From NCBI GenBank assembly GCA_937949455.1, contig CALEDU010000178.1, forward strand, positions 1 to 8,015: DNA of 8,015 bases, written 5' to 3'. The stretch comes from an uncultured Tepidimonas sp. (GTDB taxonomy: Bacteria > Pseudomonadota > Gammaproteobacteria > Burkholderiales > Burkholderiaceae_C). Below the pieces are notes generated by a model, which saw only the letters and a list, made by a program, of their open reading frames with translations, was not told where the DNA came from and made no database searches. A program made the position numbers and the translations under genes. This document shows positions 1-6,424 of this stretch, in pieces. The stretch's first letter is position 1, and each line of letters starts with the position of its first letter.

Positions 1-320
1 TTGGCTTCCAGCCCGCTGGAGCAGAAAAATACCTTGTCCAGGCCCGAACGCTCGCACAACGCGGCGGCCAGCGGCTCGGTCCAGGGGTGGTGATAGTAGT
101 TGCTGATGTGGATGAGTTGTGCCACCTGCTCCTGCAGCGCGCGCACCAGCCGCGGGTGGGCATGCCCCAGGGTATTGACCGCGATGCCGGCCAGCGCGTC
201 GAGGTACTCGCGACCTTGCATATCCCACACCCGACAGCCACGCCCGTGCGTCAGCAGAATCGGCACGCGTCCATAGGTGGACATTACATGAGGTTCGGTC
301 GGGGCAGAGGTGGCGTTCAT
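1..320 (-). CDS. argD: Acetylornithine aminotransferase, 5' part (runs off left edge)
   Basis: Class-III PLP-dependent aminotransferase of arginine biosynthesis, which interconverts N-acetylornithine and N-acetylglutamate semialdehyde with 2-oxoglutarate/glutamate in the cytoplasm. Only the first 106 residues are in the window. The N-terminal family signatures are clear: GRGCRVWDMQGREYLDALAG (about residues 25-44), then GIAVNTLGHAHPRLV, then SNYYHHPWTEPLA, and finally FFCSSGLEAN at the edge, which matches the FCNSGAEAN segment that contacts the PLP phosphate. The PLP lysine lies outside the window. The ATG at 320 is chosen because a weak GGA lies about 8 nt upstream; a second in-frame ATG at 284 (residue 13) lacks any ribosome-binding site but is possible. 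The gene is divergent from the DUF3579 gene across about 245 bp. A related class-III aminotransferase (succinylornithine or ornithine) cannot be excluded from the N-terminus alone. Confidence 0.88.
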   Translation of the reverse strand, partial: MNATSAPTEPHVMSTYGRVPILLTHGRGCRVWDMQGREYLDALAGIAVNTLGHAHPRLVRALQEQVAQLIHISNYYHHPWTEPLAAALCERSGLDKVFFCSSGLEA

Positions 321-439
321 GAGCATCCAGCACAAAAAGCGTTCGGCACCGAGGGCATTCGGCGGGGGCCGATCCAGAAAAGTGCGATTCTAGGGCTTGC
401 CTGCTGGCGGGGTGCGGACCCACGGTGGGCCCAGTCAAG

Positions 440-457
440 TCTTATATAAGATATAAT
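440..457. promoter_or_regulatory. AT-rich palindrome and -10-like box between argD and the DUF3579 gene
   Basis: TCTTATATAAGA at 440-451 is a perfect 12-bp inverted repeat. It is followed directly by TATAAT at 452-457, a perfect sigma-70 -10 hexamer for rightward transcription toward the DUF3579 gene. No convincing -35 element lies 16-18 bp upstream, so the promoter may need an activator, or the palindrome may be an operator overlapping the -10 box. On the opposite strand, TTGACT (438-433) lies on the argD side, but no good -10 box follows at the right distance. The AT-rich patch stands out in very GC-rich surroundings. Which protein binds it is unknown. Confidence 0.45.
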
Positions 458-564
458 TTTCGGGTGGCCGGGCGATCCTCGCGCCACACTCGTCCTGTGT
501 TCGGGGTCGTCCACCTTCAGTCCTCTCAGCCGCCGCGCGCCCACCGGCCGCGGCCGTCCGCGCG

Positions 565-885
565 ATGGTCACGCCCAACGCCCAAGAAGTCTTCATCCAG
601 GGGGTCACGCACAGTGGCCGTACGTTTCGCCCCAGCGACTGGGCCGAGCGTCTGGCGGGCGTCATGCGTCCATTTCACCCCCAAGCAGCGCAAGGGCAGG
701 GTGCCCATCTGGGTTACTCGCCGTGGGTAGTCCCTACCGTTGTCAATGGCGTCAAATGTGTCGTCGTCAACCGTGCGCTGCGCGACTATGACGAGCGGGC
801 ATGGGATTTCGTGATGGGGTTTGCGCGCGACAGCGAGCTGGTCGTGACCGAGGCCTGTCTGCTGCCCGATCCGCCGGCTGGCTAA
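565..885 (+). CDS. DUF3579 family protein
   Basis: Protein of 106 residues recognised as DUF3579, a small conserved family of beta- and gammaproteobacteria with no established function. The N-terminal half carries the family's typical run EVFIQGVTHSGRTFRPSDWA (residues 8-27). A hydrophobic segment with PTVVNGVKCVVVNRAL follows, then the acidic stretch RDYDERAWDFVMGFARDSEL. There is no signal peptide and no membrane segment, so it is probably cytoplasmic. The ATG at 565 fits the usual family N-terminus, with the conserved part starting within ten residues, but it has no recognisable Shine-Dalgarno sequence. The gene lies divergent from argD and convergent with rpsT. From memory, DUF3579 genes in Burkholderiales often lie beside rpsT and arginine genes (argD/argF), so the context supports the call but does not reveal a role. 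Confidence 0.85.
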   Translation: MVTPNAQEVFIQGVTHSGRTFRPSDWAERLAGVMRPFHPQAAQGQGAHLGYSPWVVPTVVNGVKCVVVNRALRDYDERAWDFVMGFARDSELVVTEACLLPDPPAG

Positions 886-923
886 GCCGCGCCGCTGCCG
901 TGTTCTACTCGCCGCGCGAATGA

Positions 924-954
924 AACGCCGCCAGGCGTGGACCGTGGCGGCGTT
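924..954 (-). terminator. Hairpin between convergent DUF3579 gene and rpsT
   Basis: Perfect 10-bp inverted repeat: AACGCCGCCA (924-933) pairs with TGGCGGCGTT (945-954) around an 11-nt loop. It sits between two converging genes. Read on the minus strand, as rpsT would read it, the stem is followed by a short T-rich tail (TTTCATT), so it could act as a weak intrinsic terminator. On the plus strand the downstream bases are G-rich rather than T-rich. It lies about 90 bp past the rpsT stop codon. A second small stem (GCCGGC 1002-1007 with GCCGGC 1013-1018) lies closer to rpsT but has no T run. Confidence 0.35.
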
Positions 955-1046
955 GGATTGGGGTTTGCTGGCAGCGCACCCGTTCCAAGGCGGGCATTGC
1001 AGCCGGCTGGCTGCCGGCAGGGCCCGGGCGAGAGGGTGTCCGCCGT

Positions 1047-1343
1047 TTAAGCGGACGCAACGGCCAGGGACTTGACTTTGGCCGACAGGCGGCTTTTGTC
1101 GCGAGCGGCCTTGTTTTTGTGGAAGATGCCCTTGTCTGCGATGGAGTCGACGATCGACTGCATCTGGGCGAAAAGCTCGGTAGCCTTGGTCTTGTCACCC
1201 GCGGCGACGGCCTTTTCCACCTTCTTGACGGCGGTGCGGTACCGTGAGCGCAGCGACGCGTTGTGGGCATTGAGTTTGACGTCTTGGCGCGCGCGTTTGC
1301 GGCCGGAGGCCAGGCGCGGCGACTTCTTCGACTTGGTTGCCAT
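1047..1343 (-). CDS. rpsT: 30S ribosomal protein S20
   Basis: Protein of 98 residues, slightly longer than the 87-residue E. coli S20. It is a very basic, all-helical protein that binds 16S rRNA early in small-subunit assembly. The sequence shows the hallmark N-terminus [20 protein letters not shown], then the [20 protein letters not shown] region and [19 protein letters not shown] near the C-terminus. The reading frame stays open further upstream, but the ATG at 1343 is clearly the start: it matches the family N-terminus and has AAGGA (minus strand, 1357-1353) nine bases before it. It is transcribed alone, away from the desaturase and toward the DUF3579 gene, from a nearby consensus -10 box. 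S20 is known in enterobacteria to repress its own translation; nothing in this short leader demonstrates that here. Confidence 0.97.
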   Translation of the reverse strand: MATKSKKSPRLASGRKRARQDVKLNAHNASLRSRYRTAVKKVEKAVAAGDKTKATELFAQMQSIVDSIADKGIFHKNKAARDKSRLSAKVKSLAVASA

Positions 1344-1352
1344 GGATTGAAT

Positions 1353-1357
1353 TCCTT
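1353..1357 (-). promoter_or_regulatory. Ribosome-binding site of rpsT
   Basis: AAGGA on the minus strand, nine bases upstream of the ATG at 1343. It decides the S20 start among several in-frame upstream candidates. Confidence 0.8.
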
Positions 1358-1395
1358 GTGGAGGAGGTTGGAGGATGTTGCCAGCAAAGCCCGAC

Positions 1396-1401
1396 ATTAT
1401 A
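1396..1401 (-). promoter_or_regulatory. -10 box of the rpsT promoter
   Basis: TATAAT on the minus strand is a perfect sigma-70 -10 hexamer, about 50 bp upstream of the rpsT start. This predicts a transcription start near 1389 and a leader of roughly 45 nt. The sequence 17 bp further upstream (CCCCAC) is a poor -35 element, so the exact -35 is uncertain. Confidence 0.55.
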
Positions 1402-1458
1402 GGATGTGACAAGCCTTTGTGGGGAATGCAACAGCGCTGCAACCACGGGGCACGACGC

Positions 1459-1472
1459 TTGACTTGCATCAA
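1459..1472. promoter_or_regulatory. FNR/Anr-like box upstream of the desaturase
   Basis: TTGACTTGCATCAA matches 9 of the 10 specified bases of the FNR consensus TTGAT-N4-ATCAA, and the wider CTTGA/TCAAG arms (1458-1462 and 1469-1473) are perfectly symmetric. The dyad centre is at 1465.5. A -10-like CATACT lies at 1494-1499, predicting a start near 1506-1507, so the site would sit at about -41.5. That is the class-II activator position for FNR/CRP-family proteins. The site lies upstream of both the desaturase and divergent rpsT (about -76 for the latter), so the target is inferred. Part of the same bases could instead be an ordinary TTGACT -35, but no -10 box follows at 17 bp. Confidence 0.45.
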
Positions 1473-1553
1473 GCGGGGCCGGGCATCATCGGGCATACTT
1501 GCATATGCTGGTCAGCAAGCGTCATGCTCAGTCCTGCTTCACCGATTCGCGTC

Positions 1554-2663
1554 ATGTCTGCTATCGAAACCGTGTCCACGCCCGAAGCGTCTCAACCCAT
1601 CCCCCCAGGGCAGCCGTTGCCCCATCGAAAAGTCATCCGTGGCTGGATTACCCCGCTGGCGGAACGCCGCACACCCATCGCGATCGCCCTGCTTTTGTTG
1701 GACTGGGCGATTTTTGCCGCACTGATCACTGGCACCATCGTCTTCGAGGCGTGGTGGGCCAAGCTGTTGTGCGGACTGGCGGCGGGCTTTACCATCGGGC
1801 GGTTGTTCATCATTGGTCACGATGCCTGCCACCAAAGCTACACGCCGCATCGGGGTTTGAATAAGCTGCTCGGCCGCATTGCGATGATCCCGTCGCTCAC
1901 CCCCTACAGCCTGTGGGAGGTCGGCCACAACGTCGTGCACCACGGTTACACCAACCTCAAAGGCGTGGACTTCGTTTGGGCGCCGCTGACCAAGGCAGAA
2001 TTTGATGCCCTGTCGCCGGGCCGTCGGCTGCTCGAGCGCATCTACCGCAGCGGCTGGGGCCCGGCGCTGTACTACCTCATCGAGATGTGGTGGCTGCGCA
2101 TGTTCTTCCCGCGCAAGACCTACATGGGCACGCGCCGACCCGAATTCATGTGGGACGGTATATTCGTGTTGGGAGTCGCGCTCCTGTGGATCGGCAGCAT
2201 GGTTTGGGCGGCGCTGGCCACGGGGCAGCCTGTGTGGCTTCAGGTGGTCATGGGCTTCATCGTGCCATTCGTGTTCTGGAACGCGATGATCGGCTTTGTC
2301 GTGTATGTCCACCACACCCATCCTGCAGTGCAATGGCACGATGACAAGGTGACCTGGGCCAAGGCGGCCCCGTTCGTGTCGACCACGGTGCACTTGCAGT
2401 TTCCGCTGAAGATCGGTGCGTTGATGCACCATATCATGGAACACACCGCGCACCATGTGGACATGAGTGTGCCACTGTACAAGCTCAAGCAAGCGCAGGA
2501 GAAGCTGGAAGACATGCTGCCCGGGCGCATCATCATCCAGCGCTTTAGCTGGCGCTGGTACTTTGATACCGCGCGCCGCTGCAAGCTGTACGACTTTACG
2601 CGGCGCTGCTGGACCGATTTCCAAGGTCGGCCGACCAGCGACCCGGCACCGTCCTTTGCCTGA
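1554..2663 (+). CDS. Membrane fatty acid desaturase (di-iron, histidine-box)
   Basis: Integral membrane desaturase of 369 residues that introduces a double bond into lipid acyl chains using O2 and electrons from a partner redox protein. The three di-iron histidine boxes are present: HDACH (89-93), HNVVHH (125-130) and HTAHH (297-301), with an extra YVHHTHP at 251-257. Hydrophobic segments lie around 41-63, 71-88, 170-185, 203-222 and 228-253. This architecture fits the type-I delta-12/omega-6-like group, but substrate and position of desaturation cannot be read from sequence, so I give no symbol. The ATG at 1554 (MSAIETVST) is preferred. An in-frame ATG at 1524 and a GTG at 1419 also exist, but the residues they add look non-coding, and the GTG would start inside the divergent rpsT promoter region. 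None has a good Shine-Dalgarno sequence. A possible FNR-family site lies upstream. Confidence 0.88.
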   Translation: MSAIETVSTPEASQPIPPGQPLPHRKVIRGWITPLAERRTPIAIALLLLDWAIFAALITGTIVFEAWWAKLLCGLAAGFTIGRLFIIGHDACHQSYTPHRGLNKLLGRIAMIPSLTPYSLWEVGHNVVHHGYTNLKGVDFVWAPLTKAEFDALSPGRRLLERIYRSGWGPALYYLIEMWWLRMFFPRKTYMGTRRPEFMWDGIFVLGVALLWIGSMVWAALATGQPVWLQVVMGFIVPFVFWNAMIGFVVYVHHTHPAVQWHDDKVTWAKAAPFVSTTVHLQFPLKIGALMHHIMEHTAHHVDMSVPLYKLKQAQEKLEDMLPGRIIIQRFSWRWYFDTARRCKLYDFTRRCWTDFQGRPTSDPAPSFA

Positions 2664-2775
2664 CGGTGCAGCCGTTGACTGCGCGAACAGCGCCGTCCGA
2701 TGGTGCGAACGGGGGGCGCTTTCTTGGCCGAGCATCAGTAGCGCCTTTCGCACTGAGGTGCGACAATATTGCTAC

Positions 2776-4284
2776 ATGACGCAAGCTTTTTCCGAATTGA
2801 ATCTGGCCGAACCGCTGGTTCGAGCCGTGGCCGAGATGGGCTACACGACCATGACGCCCATTCAGGCGCAGGCCATTCCGGTCGTGCTTCAAGGGCGCGA
2901 CGTGATGGGTGCCGCCCAGACTGGCACCGGCAAGACGGCGGCCTTTTCTCTGCCGCTGCTGCAGCGGCTGCTGCGCCACGCCAATACCTCCACCTCGCCG
3001 GCGCGGCACCCGGTGCGCGCCTTGGTGCTGCTGCCCACGCGGGAACTGGCGGACCAAGTCGCCCAGCAGGTCAAACTGTATGCCAAGTACACCCCGCTGC
3101 GCAGCGCGGTCGTCTTTGGCGGCATGGACATGAAGCCGCAGGTCGAGGAACTGCGCAAAGGGGTGGAGATTCTGGTCGCCACCCCAGGCCGGCTGCTCGA
3201 CCACATCGAGGCCAAGACAGCCGTGCTCAACCAAGTCGAGTATGTGGTACTCGACGAGGCGGACCGCATGCTCGACATCGGCTTTCTGCCCGATCTGCAA
3301 CGCATCTTGTCCTACCTTCCCAAACAGCGCACCACGCTGCTGTTTTCCGCCACTTTCTCGCCCGAGATCAAGCGCCTGGCCGCGAGCTATCTGCAGGATC
3401 CCGTAGTGATCGAGGTGGCACGGGCCAACACCACGGCCGCGACCGTGGCGCAGCGCTTTTACCGGGTGGAAGAAGACGACAAGCGCCAGGCACTCAAGCA
3501 ACTGGTGCGGCAGGAGCAGGTCAAGCAGGCCTTCGTCTTCGTCAACAGCAAGCTGGGCTGCGCGCGCCTGGCCCGGTCGTTGGAGCGCGAAGGCTTGCGT
3601 GTGGCCGCGCTGCATGGCGACAAAAGTCAGGATGAACGCCTCAAGGCGCTCGATGCCTTCAAGCAGGGGCAGGTGGATCTGTTGGTGTGCACCGACGTCG
3701 CGGCGCGCGGCCTGGACATCAAGGATGTGCCTGCGGTTTTCAATTTCGACATCCCTTTCAATGCCGAGGACTATGTGCACCGCATTGGGCGCACTGGGCG
3801 GGCGGGAGCATCGGGCTTGGCGATCACGTTTGTCAGCAGCCGTGATGCCCGCAGCCTGGCGGATATCGAAAAGCTGATCGGTCGCAAGGCGGAGGTCGAG
3901 CCGCTGGAGATCGAAGACGAGCGCCGCTCGCGTGGCCGGCCCGCGCGCCACAACGACGGTCAGCGCCTGTGGCCGGCGCCCGAGGTCGAAGGCGGGGCCG
4001 CGCTCGCGCGCGCCGAGTCCCCGGCACGTTCAGCCCGACCGGCGGCACGTTCCGCGGTCGAGCGGCGCGTGCCGGCAGACCCGCTGTACGACCGTCCCTA
4101 TGAGCCATCCCTGCCGCCCGATGCCCAACCGGAATGGGAGCAACCAGCCAAAGCGCTGGCATCCAAAGGGCTGCCGGCCTACATCCGCCCCAAGCGCAAA
4201 GTGCCCGCCCTGCTGCGCGCCGCGCAGCCAGCACTCACATCCCCCCACCCGGCGTCTGAGCCTGCGGACACGGTATCCGGATGA
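2776..4284 (+). CDS. rhlE: DEAD-box ATP-dependent RNA helicase, RhlE type
   Basis: Cytoplasmic RNA helicase of 502 residues, of a family involved in ribosome assembly, RNA decay and cold adaptation. All core motifs are visible in order: Q motif (F5 and PIQAQ 28-32), motif I AQTGTGKT (47-54), Ia PTRELA (87-92), Ib TPGR (136-139), II DEAD (160-163), III SAT (191-193), IV VFVNSK (254-259), V TDVAARGLD (306-314) and VI HRIGRTGR (335-342). After about residue 375 comes a low-complexity, Arg/Pro/Ala-rich tail of some 125 residues, typical of RhlE proteins and probably an RNA-binding extension. The frame is open back to 2467 inside the desaturase gene, but the ATG at 2776 matches the family N-terminus (TQAFSELNL). 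No Shine-Dalgarno is seen; GAGGTG lies too far away (15 nt). The 3' end overlaps convergent apaH by 50 bp. Confidence 0.93.
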   Translation: MTQAFSELNLAEPLVRAVAEMGYTTMTPIQAQAIPVVLQGRDVMGAAQTGTGKTAAFSLPLLQRLLRHANTSTSPARHPVRALVLLPTRELADQVAQQVKLYAKYTPLRSAVVFGGMDMKPQVEELRKGVEILVATPGRLLDHIEAKTAVLNQVEYVVLDEADRMLDIGFLPDLQRILSYLPKQRTTLLFSATFSPEIKRLAASYLQDPVVIEVARANTTAATVAQRFYRVEEDDKRQALKQLVRQEQVKQAFVFVNSKLGCARLARSLEREGLRVAALHGDKSQDERLKALDAFKQGQVDLLVCTDVAARGLDIKDVPAVFNFDIPFNAEDYVHRIGRTGRAGASGLAITFVSSRDARSLADIEKLIGRKAEVEPLEIEDERRSRGRPARHNDGQRLWPAPEVEGGAALARAESPARSARPAARSAVERRVPADPLYDRPYEPSLPPDAQPEWEQPAKALASKGLPAYIRPKRKVPALLRAAQPALTSPHPASEPADTVSG

Positions 4285-5086
4285 TCTCGACCTGCCGTGC
4301 GTCTGCTACAGAGGTGTGTGGCAGGCGTGCCGCGCTGAGTTGACCGCCCCAGACGCAGCCGGTGTCCAGCGCCAACACGTCTGCTCGCTGCAGGGGACCC
4401 AGGGTGGACCAATGGCCAAACGCGATGGGCGTGCCGGCACAGCGGCGCCCGGGCACGTCGAACCACGGCAGGTATCCCGCAGGGGCGTCGGCGGCGCTGT
4501 CTTTGGTGGCAAATTCCATCACCCCTTCGGCGGTGCAAAAGCGCAGCCGCGTGAGGGCATTGACGATGACGCGCCAGCGCGCGGGGCCCTGCAGCTCGTC
4601 GCTCCAGCGGTCGGGCTGGTTGCCGTACATCTGGTGTAACCAGTCAGCCAGATCGGGGCCGCGCAGCAGGGCTTGCACCTGCGCCGCCAGCGACAGCACC
4701 TGTGCGGCCGACCATTGTGGTAGCACGCCGGCGTGTACGAGCAGCCAGCCATGTAGCGACATCGCCAGAGGACGCTGGCGCAGCCAGTCGAGCAGAGCTG
4801 CGCGGTCGGGTGCGCTCAGGATATCGTCCAGCGTATCCTTGCGGTGCGGCGGCCGCACGCCAGCTGCGACAGCCAACAGGTGCAGATCGTGATTGCCCAG
4901 CAGGGCGTCGGCCGCTCCCTCCAGCGCCTGCAGCCTGCGCAACACGGCCAGCGATGCCGGGCCTCGGTTGACCACATCGCCCAGCAGGATCAGGCGGTCC
5001 CGGCTGGGGGAAAAGGCGATTTCGTCCAACAAACGCTGCAGGGCGCCGTCGCAACCCTGGACATCGCCAATCAGGTACAGTGCCAT
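4235..5086 (-). CDS. apaH: Bis(5'-nucleosyl)-tetraphosphatase, symmetrical
   Basis: Calcineurin-like metallophosphoesterase of 283 residues, close to the usual ApaH length. It splits diadenosine tetraphosphate into two ADP and, in E. coli, removes Np4 caps from RNA. Metal-binding motifs are in place: GDVQGC (7-12), GDVVNRGP (36-43), GNHD (64-67), HAG (118-120) and FGHWS (223-227). The family-typical DTGCVWGG follows at 241-248. The N-terminus MALYLIGDVQGC fixes the start, since the first metal motif begins at residue 7, but there is no Shine-Dalgarno sequence. CATAAT on this strand (5098-5093) lies six bases before the ATG, so if it is a -10 box the mRNA would be nearly leaderless; no -35 supports it. 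The gene is divergent from the CorC/HlyC gene by 9 bp and overlaps rhlE tail-to-tail by 50 bp, so its last 15 or so codons are antisense to the helicase's. Confidence 0.95.
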   Translation of the reverse strand: MALYLIGDVQGCDGALQRLLDEIAFSPSRDRLILLGDVVNRGPASLAVLRRLQALEGAADALLGNHDLHLLAVAAGVRPPHRKDTLDDILSAPDRAALLDWLRQRPLAMSLHGWLLVHAGVLPQWSAAQVLSLAAQVQALLRGPDLADWLHQMYGNQPDRWSDELQGPARWRVIVNALTRLRFCTAEGVMEFATKDSAADAPAGYLPWFDVPGRRCAGTPIAFGHWSTLGPLQRADVLALDTGCVWGGQLSAARLPHTSVADARQVEIIRIPCPQAQTPGGGM

Positions 5087-5095
5087 GCTCGAATT

Positions 5096-6424
5096 ATGGA
5101 TATTTTGCTAATCGCGTTCCTGACTTTCCTGAGCGGGGTTTTCTCCATGACGGAGATCGCCGTCGTATCCAGTCGCCGGCTGCGCATCCAAGCCTTGGCT
5201 GAGGAGGGTCACCGCGGCGCACAGGCAGTGCTTCGCTTGCAGGACAACCCGACGCAGTTTTTCTCCACCATCCAGATGGGCAACACCACGATCGCGTTGC
5301 TCAACGGCATCGTGGGCGAAGGCGCGTTCGGCTCGGGGCTGAGCCAGACTCTCCAAGGTCTAGGCCTGGGGGAGGGGGTCTCTGGCGCCCTGGGTACGGC
5401 TGTAGTGGTCATCGGCGTCACTTATATCACCATCGTGTTTGGCGAGTTGGTGGCCAAACGCATTGGGCAGAGCGCACCCGAGCGCATTGCGTGCTGGATG
5501 TCACGGCCCTTGCTGCTGCTGGCTGGCGTCGCCAAGCCGTTCGTCGAGCTGTTGTCGCTGTCCACCAACGGTGTTTTGCGGCTGTTGCATATTCCGGCCC
5601 AGGCGCATGCCGATGTGACCGAGGCAGAAATCCAGGCACATCTGGAGCAGGGTGTGGACGCCGGCATCATCGAGCAGCATCAACATCGGATGGTGCGCAA
5701 TGTGTTGTCGCTGGATGATCGGCAATTGGGCAGTCTGATGGTCCCATGCACGGACATCGACTGGCTGGACGCGGGACAACCGTTGACCGAGGTGCTGCGT
5801 CACGCCCGCCTGAGTGGACATTCTTGGTACCCGGTGTGCCGAGGTGGGATGGAGCATGTGCAAGGCATCATTGCGCTGACGCACCTGATGGCCCTGGATG
5901 AGACCGGCGGGCGCGAGACCGACTGGGCGCGTGATGCGCTGCCGGCGACTTTCGTGCCCGAGACCCTCAGCGGGCTGGAACTGCTGGAGCAGTTTCGCGC
6001 TCGCGCCATGCGCCTGGTGTTCGTGGTGGACGAGTATGGCGTGGTGCAGGGGCTGCTCACGCCGTTGGATCTGCTGGAGGCCATCACGGGCGAGTTGTCG
6101 GCCGATGAGCCGCAGCAGGCCTGGGCTACCCCACTGCCCGACGGGAGCTGGCGGGTCGATGGCAGCATGCCGGTGCACGAACTCAAGGCCCGGCTCGATA
6201 TCGACGCTTTGCCCGACGAGGACAAAGACCGCTACCACACCGTAGCGGGGCTGATGCTGATGGTGGCGGGCCGCTTGCTGACGCCAGGAGAGCGGGTCGA
6301 AATTGGTGGATGGGCATTCGAGGTGCGCACCACCGAGGGTCGCCGTATCGATGAGGTACTGGTCCAGCCGCTGAAGGCACCGGCACCGCCGCCATCGAGC
6401 AGCGCCGCTGCTCCCATGTCCTGA
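5096..6424 (+). CDS. DUF21-CBS-CorC/HlyC membrane protein (hemolysin/CorC family)
   Basis: Inner-membrane protein of 442 residues with the full three-part architecture. An N-terminal DUF21 (CNNM) membrane domain spans about residues 1-165, with hydrophobic segments near 1-22, 62-78, 98-119 and 133-160. A CBS pair follows (about 210-335), including the characteristic FVVDEYGVVQGLLTPLDLLE (309-328). The C-terminal CorC_HlyC domain (about 348-427) has DGSWRVDGSMPVHEL and VAGLMLMVAGRLLTPGE. Relatives are linked to Mg2+/divalent-cation or polyamine efflux; the older name hemolysin is misleading. Which substrate applies here is not determinable. The ATG at 5096 matches the usual family N-terminus MDILLI. 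The frame is open back to 4844, but that stretch is antisense to apaH. There is no Shine-Dalgarno and only 9 bp separate it from the divergent apaH start, so its promoter must lie within apaH. The Pro/Ser/Ala-rich last 15 residues are probably disordered. Confidence 0.92.
   Translation: MDILLIAFLTFLSGVFSMTEIAVVSSRRLRIQALAEEGHRGAQAVLRLQDNPTQFFSTIQMGNTTIALLNGIVGEGAFGSGLSQTLQGLGLGEGVSGALGTAVVVIGVTYITIVFGELVAKRIGQSAPERIACWMSRPLLLLAGVAKPFVELLSLSTNGVLRLLHIPAQAHADVTEAEIQAHLEQGVDAGIIEQHQHRMVRNVLSLDDRQLGSLMVPCTDIDWLDAGQPLTEVLRHARLSGHSWYPVCRGGMEHVQGIIALTHLMALDETGGRETDWARDALPATFVPETLSGLELLEQFRARAMRLVFVVDEYGVVQGLLTPLDLLEAITGELSADEPQQAWATPLPDGSWRVDGSMPVHELKARLDIDALPDEDKDRYHTVAGLMLMVAGRLLTPGERVEIGGWAFEVRTTEGRRIDEVLVQPLKAPAPPPSSSAAAPMS

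Noticed and set aside
1419..1553. GTG (1419) or ATG (1524) starts for the desaturase
   Set aside because: The added residues are not membrane-desaturase-like, no RBS supports them, and the GTG lies within the rpsT promoter region and before the FNR-like site. ATG 1524 cannot be fully excluded.
2715..2748. GGCGCT-N19-AGCGCC-TTT as a terminator after the desaturase
   Set aside because: The 6-bp stem has a 19-nt loop and only three T, which is too weak to call. It could arise by chance in GC-rich DNA.
1539..2753. 404-codon open frame on the minus strand opposite the desaturase
   Set aside because: It is antisense to a gene with all three histidine boxes. Its translation is rich in His, Arg and Gln with no recognisable domain, as expected for a shadow frame in GC-rich DNA.
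2467..2775. Upstream extension of the helicase frame
   Set aside because: It overlaps the end of the desaturase in another frame, reads as Ser/Arg/Cys-rich nonsense, and the family N-terminus begins at 2776.
2596..3951. 451-codon open frame on the minus strand opposite the helicase
   Set aside because: It is antisense to a complete DEAD-box core, and its composition (His, Gln, Arg, Gly) reflects the complementary codon bias. It has no domain or start signal.
4844..5095. Upstream extension of the CorC/HlyC frame
   Set aside because: It is antisense to the start of apaH, and the DUF21 N-terminus begins at MDILLI (5096).
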